From Arenicola marina (lineage: Eukaryota > Annelida > Polychaeta > Arenicolidae), in assembly GCA_964019135.1 (NCBI GenBank), contig OZ025257.1:17697971-17761970 (forward strand): 64,000 nt of DNA, read 5' to 3'. The notes below the pieces were generated by a model. It saw only the letters and a program-made list of their open reading frames with translations, was not told the origin of the DNA and ran no database searches. Below, piece by piece: positions 11,700 to 23,803 of the stretch. Position 1 is the stretch's first letter; the number at the start of each line of letters is the position of its first letter. A program made the translations under genes and the position numbers.

Positions 11700-13020
11700 T
11701 GCGGTAATGGAGATTGTGGGCAGTTATGGGATTTATAGAGACCATTTTAGCGCATAGTTCGCTACATATTTACAATGCAAATTTTCGCATGCTATGGGAA
11801 CCGATTTTCCTTTACGGTTTTTGTTAGAATTGTAAAGAGTAAAATATTGCATTGACTAGTTGCATCGCGTTATCCAAATGATGATGAACAATTAAACCTG
11901 CTTGCAGTTGCATAATTTATGATTTTGTGCATGGCGATTCACATTGTGAGGTGACACTGGGGTCCTTCAAAGCAAACATATAATAAATGGAGAAAATATA
12001 AAACCGATTTATATCACCATTGTAATAGCTGGCTGTTGTTTCTTTAAGAATGAACGTTGAAGCAAAAATATTACCATTGTTTAAAGTATCCATTCGTTTT
12101 CATTGGCCCTTTCCACGAGGAATGCCATGAAAGTGTCAATTCGTGTCTACGTCAACTCTGGTCAACTCTCAGCATGTCTGACAGCGACAGTTATGTCTTG
12201 CGTTTTTATCCCGAATCAGAGTTTCCATTGTGTCGACTGTCGTCATACTTCTTAATGATTTTTTCTATTACTGCGCATTATGCCAACGCCCTTTCACACT
12301 GACCTCCCTAACCGTGTTCACAAAGCCTTCACTTCTTGACCGAACACGAACAGAAAAAAACTATTTGGTGCCTGCTTCGGCGCCGTATCCACAGGTTATG
12401 TTTACAATGATCAGTTCCAATGGCTCAAGTCAGACCTTACTCGACCATGTGGCCTTGACCTATATGATGATGTGGTAACTGTGCAAGTGGTATATATGTG
12501 GTTTACACTCCCAGCATGTTAAAACAGATCGCTTTCACACTAGTAGACCTATAGCACGCATAATATATATGATGCATACAGTCTTTAGCCCGGCCGTTGA
12601 TATGTGTATTTGATATCAGTGACCTCATTATATAAATAAAGTTTATACAAGAAAAGATATATAAATAAATTATTTTTGCGCGAGCGCCCCGTTCAGATAG
12701 ACGCTAAATTTCGGATGCGTCATTCGTCGAAAGTGGAATTTTTGTTGCAATAGTAATCTCAACCATCAGTGAAACCATATGGGTCTGGACGGGGTAAATG
12801 GCGACACGCGACCCAGACATATTTCAAAAATCGATATTCGAATTTGACCCCCAAATTCCAAGACACTGAGGATATGAAAAAGCGTCATGGACACCGACAC
12901 CGAAATGACTGAATTTAGTGAAATAGCAACATGAAACGTCGTGAAAAATCGACATTCCACATTGAACATTTTCACAATATCGTCATTCAACACTGAAAGT
13001 TTTGAAAAATCGACACTGGA
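11700..13020. other. Gene-free stretch
   Basis: AT-rich DNA with no supported gene. Around 12,830-13,020 there are loosely repeated phrases built on GACACTG/GACATT and AAAATCGACA, possibly a very old tandem repeat. Confidence 0.5.
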
Positions 13021-13028
13021 CACTGCAC

Positions 13029-13060
13029 TCCCCCCCCCCCACCCCCTCCCCCCCCCCCTA
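13029..13060. repeat. Poly-C tract
   Basis: Two runs of about ten cytosines each, separated by ACCCCCT. Confidence 0.7.
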
Positions 13061-14423
13061 TCAAACCCCTAACAATGACATTGGTGTTCACAATTGCAAG
13101 AAAACTGTATTCCTTTGTGTTTACAGCCGAGTGACAGCAGATACTGAATTAAAGAGAGAATAAACCTCATACATTGAGTTAACAACGTGTTGTTGTTGGT
13201 GGGGCAATGAAACACACATGATACATTGATATTTTGGCGCAAAATATGCGGCAATTCAATGTACCATTTAGCTTCTAACCGGAACATACTACCGTTCACA
13301 AGGCCAGAAATGTCGAGAGGTGACTGAGGACAATAACATTAAAGTGTCACCTGACCTTAAATCAAGTCGAAAATATTTGGAAGGAACTAGCAAAGCAAAT
13401 CACGAATTGATCGCCAGTTCTCCCCACGATGCATACACTGGCTGTACACTGGCTGTGGATAAATGTGTGTGTGTGGGGGGGTGTGGTCATTAGAATCCAT
13501 TGTTACCCCTCAAAATATTAAATTCTGTCACTGTTAGTCCAACGTATACTTCCGTATACAAATGGAAACGCGTAGTGCCCCAGCTGCCTCCGTGTGATAA
13601 ATAGGGTGATCAATAATTGAATATTTGATATCAAGTCATATATATATCCAAACATTTCTCATAGTATTGAAGATCGGCCTAATGCTTCCTCTAATATGTG
13701 TATTGTGCAAGGGTATAGTACATGTATTGTACGCCAGGCGTCGCAGGCTCATAATTATAATTATTATCAGAAACGAGGCATACATGAACAAGTTATTGCG
13801 CAATCTAAATAGATTGAATACGACACAGCTCAAATCGCTCAGTGTCAATGTGCTTTGACTGGACATAAGAGCAAGGACCGTGTGACTTGTGGAATATCGG
13901 CAATTATGTGGCAGACTCGGACACAAAGTTCGTCGTAGAGTGGACAAACCATTATTATATGACACTCGTCCTTAACAACACGAATCTCTGACCTTAGGCA
14001 ATATATTATTATATTTTATTAAATTACACATTCGACTCACAGTCGTTTTGATTGCTCTCAAGATAGATTGCATGAAATAGATCGATTTCGGCAGTCATCA
14101 TTGTTGCCTTCGTGAATCCGCTGTGGACAAATGTCGTTGGCCGTCTTATTTCCCGCCACATTTCCTTCCAAGGCGTCCCCACGAACTCCCATTTCACCCT
14201 TATAGCGAGGGATTTATTCAGCGAAAGCCCTTGGATTCCCCGCCGGGGTTCCACAATCAGATTGCGACCAGCCATTGCCGCATTGGCGGTGCCTGTGTGT
14301 GTGAGGGAGTGGGGTTCATTGTGGCGTGGCGGAGTCTGTCCAAATCACTGGTATCGCAAAGTCAAGGCCACTGCCACGGATCCCTGCCGTCACGCTTAAA
14401 CAGTCAACGGCTATTATTAGAAT

Positions 14424-14426
<3 letters not shown>

Positions 14427-14471
<45 letters not shown>

Positions 14472-14511
14472 AGACCGGTGTCTATATAATATATATATAT
14501 ATATATATGTA
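14427..14511. repeat. TA microsatellite with palindromic core
   Basis: An (AT)n run is split by TAGACCGGTGTCTA and continues as (AT)n on the other side. The whole can fold on itself. It is an expanded version of 1,096-1,140. Confidence 0.9.
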
Positions 14512-14744
14512 TAGGCTCGGATGGCCAAGTTTCCTTGTCCCAAGGCTTACCGTGGCATAGGGGCCATGTTTCTTTCATGTTTTTTTTTACATACGAATTT
14601 ACTACGTAAACTGAATGTTGAATACGCCATACTCCCCCCTTTAACTGGGAAGCCCCGGTATATTTCCCCGAAATCTTTTCAGTTATCTTTCATTTTCATG
14701 GATGTCAGTTATTCCCAAATCCATCTATGGGCTTTAGTGAAATG

Positions 14745-14955
14745 GAATCGTGGGCGTTTTTGTAATGCCACAGTTGTGTGCATGAAGGCTAAACTGAATC
14801 AATGGGCTTCTGTGGGTTGACCGTCGTGGGGATGAAGTACTGTCTCAATGGATTGTTTAAATAGAGGCCGCGGTATTGAACCCAAGTCTTGGTTGAGTGA
14901 GCGGGCATGCCTTGGGGTGATCAGGAACTCCCTCTTCAACCCGTCCCACCACAGC
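14745..14955 (-). mobile_element. Decayed SINE-like segment in copy B
   Basis: Same segment as 1,385-1,595 in copy A, including the GGCTAAACTGAATCA stretch and the weak B-box-like sequence on the minus strand. Confidence 0.45.
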
Positions 14956-15364
14956 GATGGCAGGGGACACCGAGAGGGGGGGGGGGCATAAAGGAAGGGG
15001 GGTCGTAGTGACGGGAGGCAGTTTCGAGGGTGTTGGATGATGGGGGGACTTACTGTCACTGAAGGCCAGGACGCTGTCCATTATTTACACTGTTCAAAAA
15101 CACAATATTTACATAAAACGACTAACGATATCTTCCTGAATCTCGGTCCCTTAATTTAGCTGAAGTTATATGACTTTTCCATTAGGGCGGTTTTGCCATT
15201 GATTTCAAGACCTCCGATGGGCGAAAGAAGGATAATTTTTCACCGTCCTTACTGTGGTTTCAGCACCATTGCTTCCCCAGAGGGGGGGGGGGTCTGATGC
15301 GCGGAAGAAGACGGCTATGACAACTGAAGGCTCTCGGGGTGTCATCATTTATTAATAATTTATG

Positions 15365-15665
15365 GAATCCAGTTTTTGACTAGAAATTTGATGTCTGTTG
15401 CAACCTTTCGTGTATCCGTTTTGGGGTCAATGATTACCACATGAGACGTAAACAGGACTAATTTTGCCACGTCATTGTTTGCAATTACAACATCATATAC
15501 TGCAATAAATTATCTCAAATAAAACTACAAGTTGACGAAGACAACACGCGGTACAACCTTTCACCACATTTGTACATATATGTCTTACGTTACTTGACTA
15601 AGACAATATATGGAAGTCCTTTTTAGTCACATTTTGGATAAAATGTTACTTTTAACCCGAATACA
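15365..15665 (-). repeat. Inverted-repeat arm, partner of 2,565-2,870
   Basis: The reverse complement matches 2,565-2,870, best over the TGTACATATATGTCTTACGT block at about 15,575-15,594. It follows copy B of the long repeat directly. Confidence 0.7.
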
Positions 15666-15894
15666 TTTCGCTGCAATTCTCCTAAATATAACGATGGCAC
15701 ACTTAACAATCCCTATCATTTTCAGGTCGTGTCAAGGCACGGTGAATGTATAACAATATATATAAGCTTATATATTCACGATAAAATGATCCAAGCCGGT
15801 CGAATCTGTCGTATTTGTGTTAGATGTCGAATATCGTTAAGGCTAACACTGCTATTTAGAAAATCCAAACCTGGAAGCAATTCACAACTTAAAT

Positions 15895-16545
15895 GCGCAA
15901 CATTAAGTTTACACATTTAGCAGACAACATTAAGTTCAGACATTAAAATGGGCAACAATGAGTTTATACAATAAACAGGCAACATTACGTTAACCCATTA
16001 AATGGGTAACAGTACGTTAACACATTAGATAGGCAACAATGAGTTCCCGCATTAAATTGGCAAAGTTACGTTAACCCATTAAACAGGCAATATTGAATTC
16101 ACACATTAAACAGGCAATATTGAATTCACACATTAAATAGGCAAATTTCATTTTTACACATTAAACGGGCAACAATGAGTTCATACATTGAATAGGCAAA
16201 CTTACGTTAACACATTAAACAGACAATATTGAATTCACACATTAAATAGACGTTGACATATTAAAAAGGCAACATTACGTTAACACAATAAATAGGCAAC
16301 ATTACGTTAATACATTAAATAGGCAACATTATGTTAGCACATTAGCCAGGCAATATTGAATTCACACATTAAATAGGCAACTTTACGTTAACATATTAGA
16401 TAGACAACATTACGTTAACACATTAAATATGCAACAGTACGTTAACACATTAAATAGGCAACATTGAGTTCACACATTAAAAGGCAACATTGAGTTTAAC
16501 ATTATGTTAACACATTAAACAGTCGTCCTTACGTGGACACATTAA
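15895..16545. repeat. 27-bp minisatellite, roughly 23 units
   Basis: The unit reads approximately ACATTAAATAGGCAACATT followed by ACGTTAAC. Variants end in GAGTTCAC or GAATTCAC in place of ACGTTAAC, giving a mosaic of at least three subtypes. Units carry single-base changes and small gaps, so the array is moderately old. Confidence 0.9.
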
Positions 16546-16559
16546 ATAACCAAACTAAT

Positions 16560-18240
16560 CACAAATCCAATAGCCGCACTATTTTAAACACTAAGCAGCA
16601 TTATTATTAACATTAATTAATACATAAGCAGCTAGCATTCTCCCATCTTTCCGACATCTAATGGTAGCGGTACAGGACATGTACAGGCCACAATGTATAT
16701 GAGTCAATGTAGTGTTAGAAGTTCGTATACATTTGCCCATTGTCGTTTCTCGTATCGATCGGTTCATAACATTCCTATTATGACTATTGCTATGCGTTGT
16801 TCTTCGATTGTGTTGGCGACGGGTGAAATGAACATGTCAAGCAGAATCCGCATCCTTTAGCTAAGCTTAATTCGTCGTGTCAGCGGTTCAGGATATAACT
16901 GTGGCCGCCGATGGAGTCATTTCTACTGGAAGACTGGGACTTATCACGAGTCCATCTAAATTAAGGTACATAGGTCGAGCCATATAGCTGAAATATACTT
17001 GCCTCTAGGCCTGTTTGATTTCCAATGTTTCATAGGCATTTATCTTCATAAGCCGCTTACTTTATTTGACAGTTTATGGCCGATGGTAAAAAAAAAAAAT
17101 AGTTGCATATGACCATGCTGCGCTCGAAAGTCAATTTCGCAACATAATGCAATATTTGTATTTTTATTTTTATCATCGGTATTGTGCACGGTTCATGGTG
17201 TGTAGGACATTTGAAGGAAGAATATAAGTACCGAGGTAACATTTCAGTCCGCGACACAGGAAGCGAGGAGGACGACGTTGTTGCGGCCTGGGCTGCGATC
17301 CATATGGAAGGGGAACATGAACAAAGCCAACACAATGTATGCGATAACCGATAAAATAAGGGTCACAAGATGAATTGTGCACTCGCTTATGACCGTGCAA
17401 TCATTAAAATCCATGACGCCAGCAGGAAGCCGTAATCCGTCTAACTAATATCAAAATATTCATCATCCATCAGCCTGAATTGTTGCAGGCATAGCTTTGA
17501 TGATCGATATATTGATCGCATTGCTGACCGTAAAGTTGATGGTTCCTTTGGGCGTGAGATAAGACAACCCGTTGTATTTTTTTTTTGACTCAATATTAAG
17601 ATGAGTAGTCGGCTCAGACAGGATGCCGAAATAGCATTTCCACACACCCCTCCACACCCCGCATCCCACTCAAATGCACCATACGCGATCAGGGTGACTT
17701 TCTTTATAGCGTTTTTTTATGAGACGAGTGAATAATTTGAATAATGAGATCGAAGATATATCCGGTTTTAGACTATATCAACGTCATAGGTCAACCGCAG
17801 ACCACCTCCATGCCCAACAGGGGTTGCTAGGCGTGAGTGATACGTGAGCTATGAAACAATGACTAGTCTTAAAGACAAGGCGCTGGTACCACCGCTCGTA
17901 CTCGTATATAAGTATTGCTGAGTGAGCGATGGTGGTGGCGAGAAAACTAGGCTAGAACTAGCGTTACAATGCGCCTCGGCGTTGTTTTCCCCGTGTCAGT
18001 GAAACGTCTGCATAAAGAAGACTCTGAATGAATTTTATGTTTCAGCATATCCAAGTCTAGCAAGAATCTACTTGAACAATAACAAAAGAGTACCAAGATA
18101 ACACATTTCTATGGGATTTTCTAAGCTCGTATGTTTTGGGGGGCTTTTTTGGCTAAGGGAGGTCACCTCACTTGAAGACTAGTACAAATCTACACCGTCT
18201 ATCCGCGTGACACATAGAACGGAGGCCAGGCCCAGACGTC
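16560..18240. other. Gene-free stretch upstream of the LINE
   Basis: No supported gene. The last few hundred bases (from about 17,940) may be 5' sequence of the adjoining LINE, but I cannot recognise an ORF1 product in it. Confidence 0.5.
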
Positions 18241-18250
18241 ATTCAGCCAT

Positions 18251-19393
18251 CTGAAGTTCCTCTCCTGGAATGTCCATGTTCTTCATGACGCCAGACAGAG
18301 CCCAAACATCGAAACCTACCTGAAGCAATTCGACTTTGTCGCTCTGAGCGAAACGTGGACGAAACATGATATCGAGCTGGAGGGCTTTCTGATTGACTAT
18401 ACACGATATGCGTTGCATGGTAAACGAAGGGCCATGTATGGACGAACCCCAGGAGGCTTAGCGGTGTTTGTTAATAAGCGCCTCAGTAACTACACCAAAC
18501 TAAAACGTCTCAAGGACTATGCCACGTTCTTCAAGATCGATAACGAAGCAATATCACTAGATAAAGATTTAAGTTTTGCTTGTTTGTATATCCCTAGCGA
18601 AGGCTCAACTTTTTATGTTAACCGTGATGAACATGACGGCGTTCTTGAATTTAAGCGGGATCTGACTGCCTTATTAAGCGAATGTGAAGACTGTTACCTA
18701 TTTCTGGCAGGAGATTTTAACTCTTGAACTGGTGAAGAAGCAGATTTAATTTTTGACGATGATCCGTGCCATCTACCAAACACTGAGTGGTATCATGGGG
18801 ACACATTTAACTCATTACGCAAATCACGAGACCGAGGTTGTAGGGTTAATCGTTTCGGGCAGTCAATGTTAAACATGTGCAAACGCTTAGATTTACATAT
18901 GCTTAACGGAAGAAGTCGGAGTGATCCCGAAGGCGAATTCACTTTCAGCTCTGTTAGCGGAAATAGCCTTGTAGACTACATGCTGCTCTCAACGGACTTG
19001 TTTCCGTCGATGGACGATTTTAAGGTAGAATCGTATGGAACCTCAGACCATCTTCCCATTGTAGCTGTAATGAAATGTATCACAGCGGACAGTACGGATA
19101 CTACAGAATGCGGGTCGGAGGGGATCACCATGCCAACTTTTCGGTGGGACCAGTCGAAAGCGACTGAATTTATAGAACGATTGCAGGATCAAGGCCGCTC
19201 AAATATATTGGCAGCTGTTGACCAAGCGTTAGATGACGGCAACACCGAGCAAGCCGCCTGTGACATTTCGCGCGTAATCCAAAGAGCTGCGATATGTATG
19301 CGCCGTAAAGGGCGCAAGAGGGTGGTGAAGGTTGGAGCAGAGTGGTGGGAGAGCGATACGGCAGTTGCGAAAGCCAAGAAAACCAGACTATGA
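18251..19393 (+). pseudogene. LINE endonuclease domain, broken
   Basis: From 18,251 the frame reads LKFLSWNV, then ETYLKQFDFVALSETW (the conserved N/E-containing endonuclease blocks), GGLAVFVNK, AGDFNS and then a TGA at 18,725-18,727 where family members usually continue with an Arg (a CGA to TGA change would explain it). The domain resumes with NRFGQ...LDLHMLNGR, GEFTFSSVSGNSLVDYML and TSDHLPIV, the last being the conserved SDH catalytic block. The frame is lost at 19,393 inside the linker. The enzyme would nick target DNA to prime reverse transcription, but this copy cannot make an intact protein. Confidence 0.85.
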
Positions 19394-21135
19394 ACGCAAT
19401 TTAGAAAGACCAGGTCCCAGAGTGATTATGACATATATAAAGGTGCAATACGTGAGTTCAAGACTGTATGTAAACGGAAAAAATGTTAGTACCAATCAAA
19501 ACAATACAGAATATTGGATGCCGCAATAAATGGCCATAGTAATATATGGCGTGAAGTAAATTACTCTAAGAGTAGACCGCGGCCGCATGATAGTATATCT
19601 GCGGTTCAGTGGCAGGCTTACTTTAGCACGTTCTTAAATAATGTCAAAGTAACAGTGGCAGATTTTGATGATGAGGTCTCTCAGTACCTAGCAAGTCACA
19701 ATGCAGAGTGTGTCGAATGCTGGGAATGTGAGCCGAGTTTTCACACCGCGGAAATCACATTAAACGAAATAGAAGGTGTAATTGGGAAACTTCCAACCGG
19801 TAAAGCGGGTGGACCAGATGGAGTTCTGTACGAGATGATAAAGGCGTGCAAGGATGTTATTATAAGTCGTCTTTATCGTTTATTTAATGCAATTCTAAGC
19901 ACAGCGGTATTTCCAGACGAGTGGTGTAAGGCGCTCATGAACCCCATTCACAAGGGAATCTCTCTGTTATGTGTCTTAAGCAAGATTTTCACTAAAATTC
20001 TGAGCAACAGGCTGTCAAAATGGGCTGAAGATAATAGCAAACTATCTGAAAGTCAAGGTGCTTATCGTCAAGGTAGATCTACCATGGATAATATTTTCAA
20101 TTTGTATGCCACTGCTGAGAAGTATCTCCGTAAGAAGGGAGGTTTTATTGTGCCTTTATCGACTTTTCGAAGGCGTTCGACTCTGTGCCTCATTACAAGC
20201 TTTTCCATAGGCTGACTAAGGATGGTATACATGGTAAAATAATCAACCTCTTACGGAACATGTACTCTAAGCTTAAATCTTGTGTCAAGACATCGGCAGG
20301 GGTATCGGAATATTTCGAATGCGATGTCGGGACACGTCAGGGATGCATGATCAGTCCGCTTATGTTCATCATGTATATCCAGGAACTCGCGAAAATGTGC
20401 GAAGAGCAGGGTTGTCACGGTGTATTTATCGATGAAGAATTTCCAGCTTTATATATGTTCATGTACGCGGATGACATTGCTGTTGTTAACGATTCCGTCG
20501 GAAGACTACAGAAGCAATTGGACACCCTGGGCGTATTCTGTGATAGATACGATTTGCGGGTTAACAGGTCAAAAACCAAAATTATTGTTTTTAGGAATGG
20601 TGGAAAACTAAGAGCAAATGAACGATGGTTTTTTAAAGGAGAAAAAATAGAAACTGTAACGTGCTATAAATACTTAGGAATTTTATTCTCATTTTCACTC
20701 AAGTAGACTGCCGCCCTCGACACACTGGTGAAACAGGCAGAAAGAGCTCTGTTTTCAATTAGGTTCATACGCCAAAAATGCGGTGATTTATCATTGCGTG
20801 TATCTTTTGAGCTATACGATAAGTTGATTCTACCAATATTGCTATGCGGTGCTGAAATCTGGGGTTACAAATATTGCTCTCGAATAGAAAAGTGCCATGT
20901 CAGGTATTGTAAAGTAATCCTAGGCGGACCTTCGCGTGCACCCGATTGTGCTGTCATTGGAGAGTGCGGCAGGAGACCAATATATATCAAATACATGAGT
21001 AAATGTATATCTTTCTGGTTACGTACAGTTATGTCACAGCATCGCTATACACGCAGCTGCTATAATGTCCTGCTCTCCCGTGGAGCATCGGATAACCTTA
21101 CGTGGGCTGTTCACATAGATCTATGTTATTTAAAG
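19394..21135 (+). pseudogene. LINE reverse transcriptase domain, broken
   Basis: Recognisable RT blocks appear in order: KLPTGKAGGPDGVLYEMIK, then FPDEWCKALMNPIHK, ISLLCVLSKIFTKIL, ESQGAYRQGRSTMDNIF, the catalytic A block FIDFSKAFDSVP (read in a different frame at about 20,155-20,190), GTRQGCMISPLMFIMYI, and the catalytic C block FMYADDIAVV with YADD codons at 20,464-20,475. The thumb region includes YKYLGILFS before a TAG at 20,704-20,706 and continues with KQAERALFSIRFI. The usual spacer between PIHK and ISLL is shortened by roughly ten residues, apparently in frame. Downstream sequence runs into the insertion at about 21,136. Confidence 0.88.
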
Positions 21136-21783
21136 GTAACCGCCAGCCTGGCCTGTAACGTTGCTTTACCGATTCATATAATACCCAATTGTCTATTCTC
21201 CAAATTACAGAATTTTTCGTTCTATCTGTAGCTCACAATAAAATTTAGAAGTGACCGCCAGGCACGATTTCGCCGTCTAACCAGGCGGCAGCCTTTTTTG
21301 GAGGCGTGTCCGCGATTGACCAATCAGGAGGCGATACTCTTATTTATTAAAACCGGAAATTGCGTCTATTGTGTGAGCAAAACAAGAGCGCATGATAATC
21401 GCTAATATAAATAGCTGCGATTCTAACTCCAATCATGGCATTGTTGCGGAGTCAATCGTCGCAAGACGTCTATCAATTTGTTTGGAGGGTACTTTTCCAT
21501 GAAACACTAAGATCTTGCGCTACTGCGCGGCCTAGAACTGCCGCTGTTCATCCGTAAATCGCGGCCCTGATCTCTCTCTCCGCGAGTTATAACGTAAAGC
21601 GGCGCCATATGAATAGTCACAATATGCGTCACTGCTACCGGCAAAATGGCGCTCTGCTTGACATTGCTCGGGGTGGGTTGCCCTAATTTTTTTCTCCGTA
21701 CTACTCGGCTGAAACGAAGCGTTAGCACTCGCCAAATTAATTTTAAGGTGTAAACTTTCGGTGCATATCGAGTTTAAATTGGG
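21136..21783. other. Insertion of ~650 bp interrupting the LINE
   Basis: The LINE frame stops making sense after the HIDLCYLK codons (ends about 21,135) and resumes at FKFGYGFVWESQ (about 21,793). The intervening sequence is unrelated to LINE protein. It contains CCAAT at 21,320-21,324 and TATAAATAG at 21,406-21,414, a promoter-like pair about 80 bases apart. I find no clear terminal inverted repeats. A short TTTAAA occurs near both edges (about 21,129 and 21,772) but is too short to prove a target duplication. Confidence 0.6.
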
Positions 21784-22323
21784 TTGGACACCCGCTTTAA
21801 GTTTGGCTATGGATTTGTATGGGAGTCCCAGGGAGATATACCATGGTTTGTGTCACAATTTAAGCAGCGTATAACAGATATATCCTTACAGGAGTGGCGT
21901 GACTGTGTGAATAGTACATCAAAGCTCGATGGGTATAGTATTTCTAAGCATCATTTGGAACCTGAGGCATACCTCCAACATTGCACTATTCGTAAACATA
22001 GAGTTGCTCTGGCCAGACTACGATGTTCCAGCCACAAATTACTTATTGAGAAGCTCCGGGCTACGGTGCCTCGAGCAGAGCGATATTGCACTTACTGTTT
22101 AAAAGAAAATGTAAGAATCCTAGGGGACGAGTACCATTTTTTACTTGTTTGCAAGCAATTTTGTGACCTTCGTCGCGCATATGGTATAAATGTCCATGCT
22201 CATAATGTAAACAGACGCCTGTTTTGTAAAATTTTGAATTCTTCAACGCCATCGCTTATCTGCAATGTAGCAGCTTATGTTTATCATGCTTTCAAAATGA
22301 TGGACACCTGCACTGCCATTTAA
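21784..22323 (+). pseudogene. LINE C-terminal domain fragment
   Basis: The frame reads GYGFVWESQ near its start, then HRVALARLRCSSHKLLIEKL, followed by ERYCTYCLKENVRILGDEYH and FLLVCKQFCDLRR. The C-x2-C ... H-x4-C arrangement is typical of the C-terminal region of many invertebrate CR1/Jockey-like ORF2 proteins. It ends at a TAA at 22,321-22,323. It belongs to the same element as the RT fragment and is separated from it only by the insertion. Confidence 0.8.
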
Positions 22324-22390
22324 ATTATTCTGTATTGTGTACAATGGGCCTAAGGCCTTTTATGTACGAATAAACTTTACATACAGTAGG
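22324..22390 (+). other. LINE 3' tail
   Basis: A short hairpin-prone GGGCCTAAGGCC (about 22,346-22,357) is followed by AATAAA at 22,369-22,374 and a TTTACATACA end. This matches the usual short 3' UTR of such elements. Confidence 0.65.
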
Positions 22391-22399
22391 GCTAAATTG

Positions 22400-23800
22400 G
22401 TCTCGGTGACCCCCCCCCCCTTTCTTTTAGCCTGTTTTGGTACATCATAATCCGGTGACTATAAAAAAAATCAGAAACATTTTTTTTGACATTGTGGCAG
22501 AAAGTTACTAAATTAATATCTCTCTAACCACACGCTTCCCGGTATTACCATTATCTATAAAGTAAGAATTGTCTTTCGCTGAAGGAGCGTGACCATGTAC
22601 ACCGAGGCGCAGGCCATTCCGTAGGTAATGTATTTTACCGGGAGCAATGGACACATCGTGAAGGTACGCAATTTCTTATATTAAAGAAATACTTATTACA
22701 AAAAGATGTTAAAAAATAATAAAACATACAACTTACCTGAAGACTCTTAATGTCCATAAAGCCAAAAAAATTTCCTTACTTTACCTTTCTATTACATAAT
22801 TCATGTGTGCCGATGTTAAAAAATTGGGGAACAATTTATTAGAAAGATGAAGAGAACAACGGCAAATTTGACTGAAGAATTCTTAATGCACAAAAAGCGA
22901 AACCCATTTCCGTTATTGTATTTTGTCTTTTTTTCCTTTGGCACGCAAGCTTGACTTGACACTCGGGATGTGGTTCCCACATCTAAAATGAATAGCGCCC
23001 AAACTATAACTGGCAGGTTCTTTCCACGTGGTCAAACTGTAGTTGGTTAAGCGGCGGACGGAGCAGGCTGGGCTACGACGTCTGGCTCGTCCCCAGCAGT
23101 AATGGACAGGCCGCTGGCTTCTCGTAAGTTGTCGGCCAGTGGAAGTACTCTGTAGTGTGACTGGTCCGTAGTACCAGCTGAGACTCAAATGGTGTCGTGT
23201 TTGATTAAGCAAGGAGGCGGGAGGGAGAGGGAGGAGCGGCGGGAGTGGGGGGTAGAGTTGTACCATAGCGACGGGTCCCATGTCCGCGGCCCGCGCGTAA
23301 GGGGAGACATTCGGCGTCCTGTCAAACAAACCTCGACTCGCAGATGGGCGAAATTTTATCCGTTGACGGGGAGGGGGGGGGGGGGGTGGAGGATGGTGGT
23401 AGGGATATCGGGACGGGGGTTGAATGACGGGCAGGCACAACTGCTACTCATAGCCGCCACCCACCCGGGCCACCGCCTTGCCCGCAGCATATCCATTCCG
23501 CGACACTGTCAATGAACAACAACATGATGAAGTGTAACTCTCCACGCGGCCCCTTCATCCAGTCTATCACAAGGAAAGCAGTAATTCGGCCGTCAAGACA
23601 CGGGTGTGACAGAACACCAGCTGCATACGGATTATTGTCCGAGGATACAGCCATACTTCAAATGGCTTGCCGGAACTGGGAACACCCACCCAAATATAGA
23701 CCCAGAAGAACGCAATGGTGGGTGGGTGGGGCTGTGGAAGAAGGAAAGGAAGTGAGACCACCTTCGTGGTGCCCTCCACTGACAGGGCTGTGGTCTCCCC
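22400..23800. other. Intergenic, with G/C tracts
   Basis: No supported gene. There is a poly-C run at about 22,411-22,420 and a G run at 23,372-23,388. Proline/glycine-rich frames on both strands arise from these tracts. Confidence 0.5.
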
Positions 23801-23803
23801 GAG

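Larger units (their letters stand above)
13524..15283. repeat. Long dispersed repeat, copy B
   Basis: Direct-orientation partner of 1-2035, beginning at CTGTCACTGTTAGTCC and ending near GGTTTCAGCACCATTGC. It lacks the SINE that copy A has at 374-560, so it provides the empty target. Its TA microsatellite (14,427-14,511) is longer than in copy A. No transposase or other protein domain is recognisable. Confidence 0.85.
18251..22390 (+). mobile_element. Dead non-LTR retrotransposon (LINE), CR1/Jockey-like
   Basis: The order is an apurinic-type endonuclease, a reverse transcriptase, a C-terminal cysteine/histidine region and a short 3' tail with AATAAA at 22,369, which is the usual order of CR1/Jockey-superfamily LINE ORF2. 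Inactivating lesions are several: TGA inside the endonuclease (18,725-18,727), frame changes around 19,390 and 19,480, a frameshift at about 20,145 just before the first catalytic RT block, TAG at 20,704-20,706, and a ~650-bp insertion near 21,136-21,783. An in-frame gap removes part of the conserved stretch after PIHK at about 19,950. The 5' end is not resolved. The clade is inferred from domain order and wording only. Confidence 0.88.
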
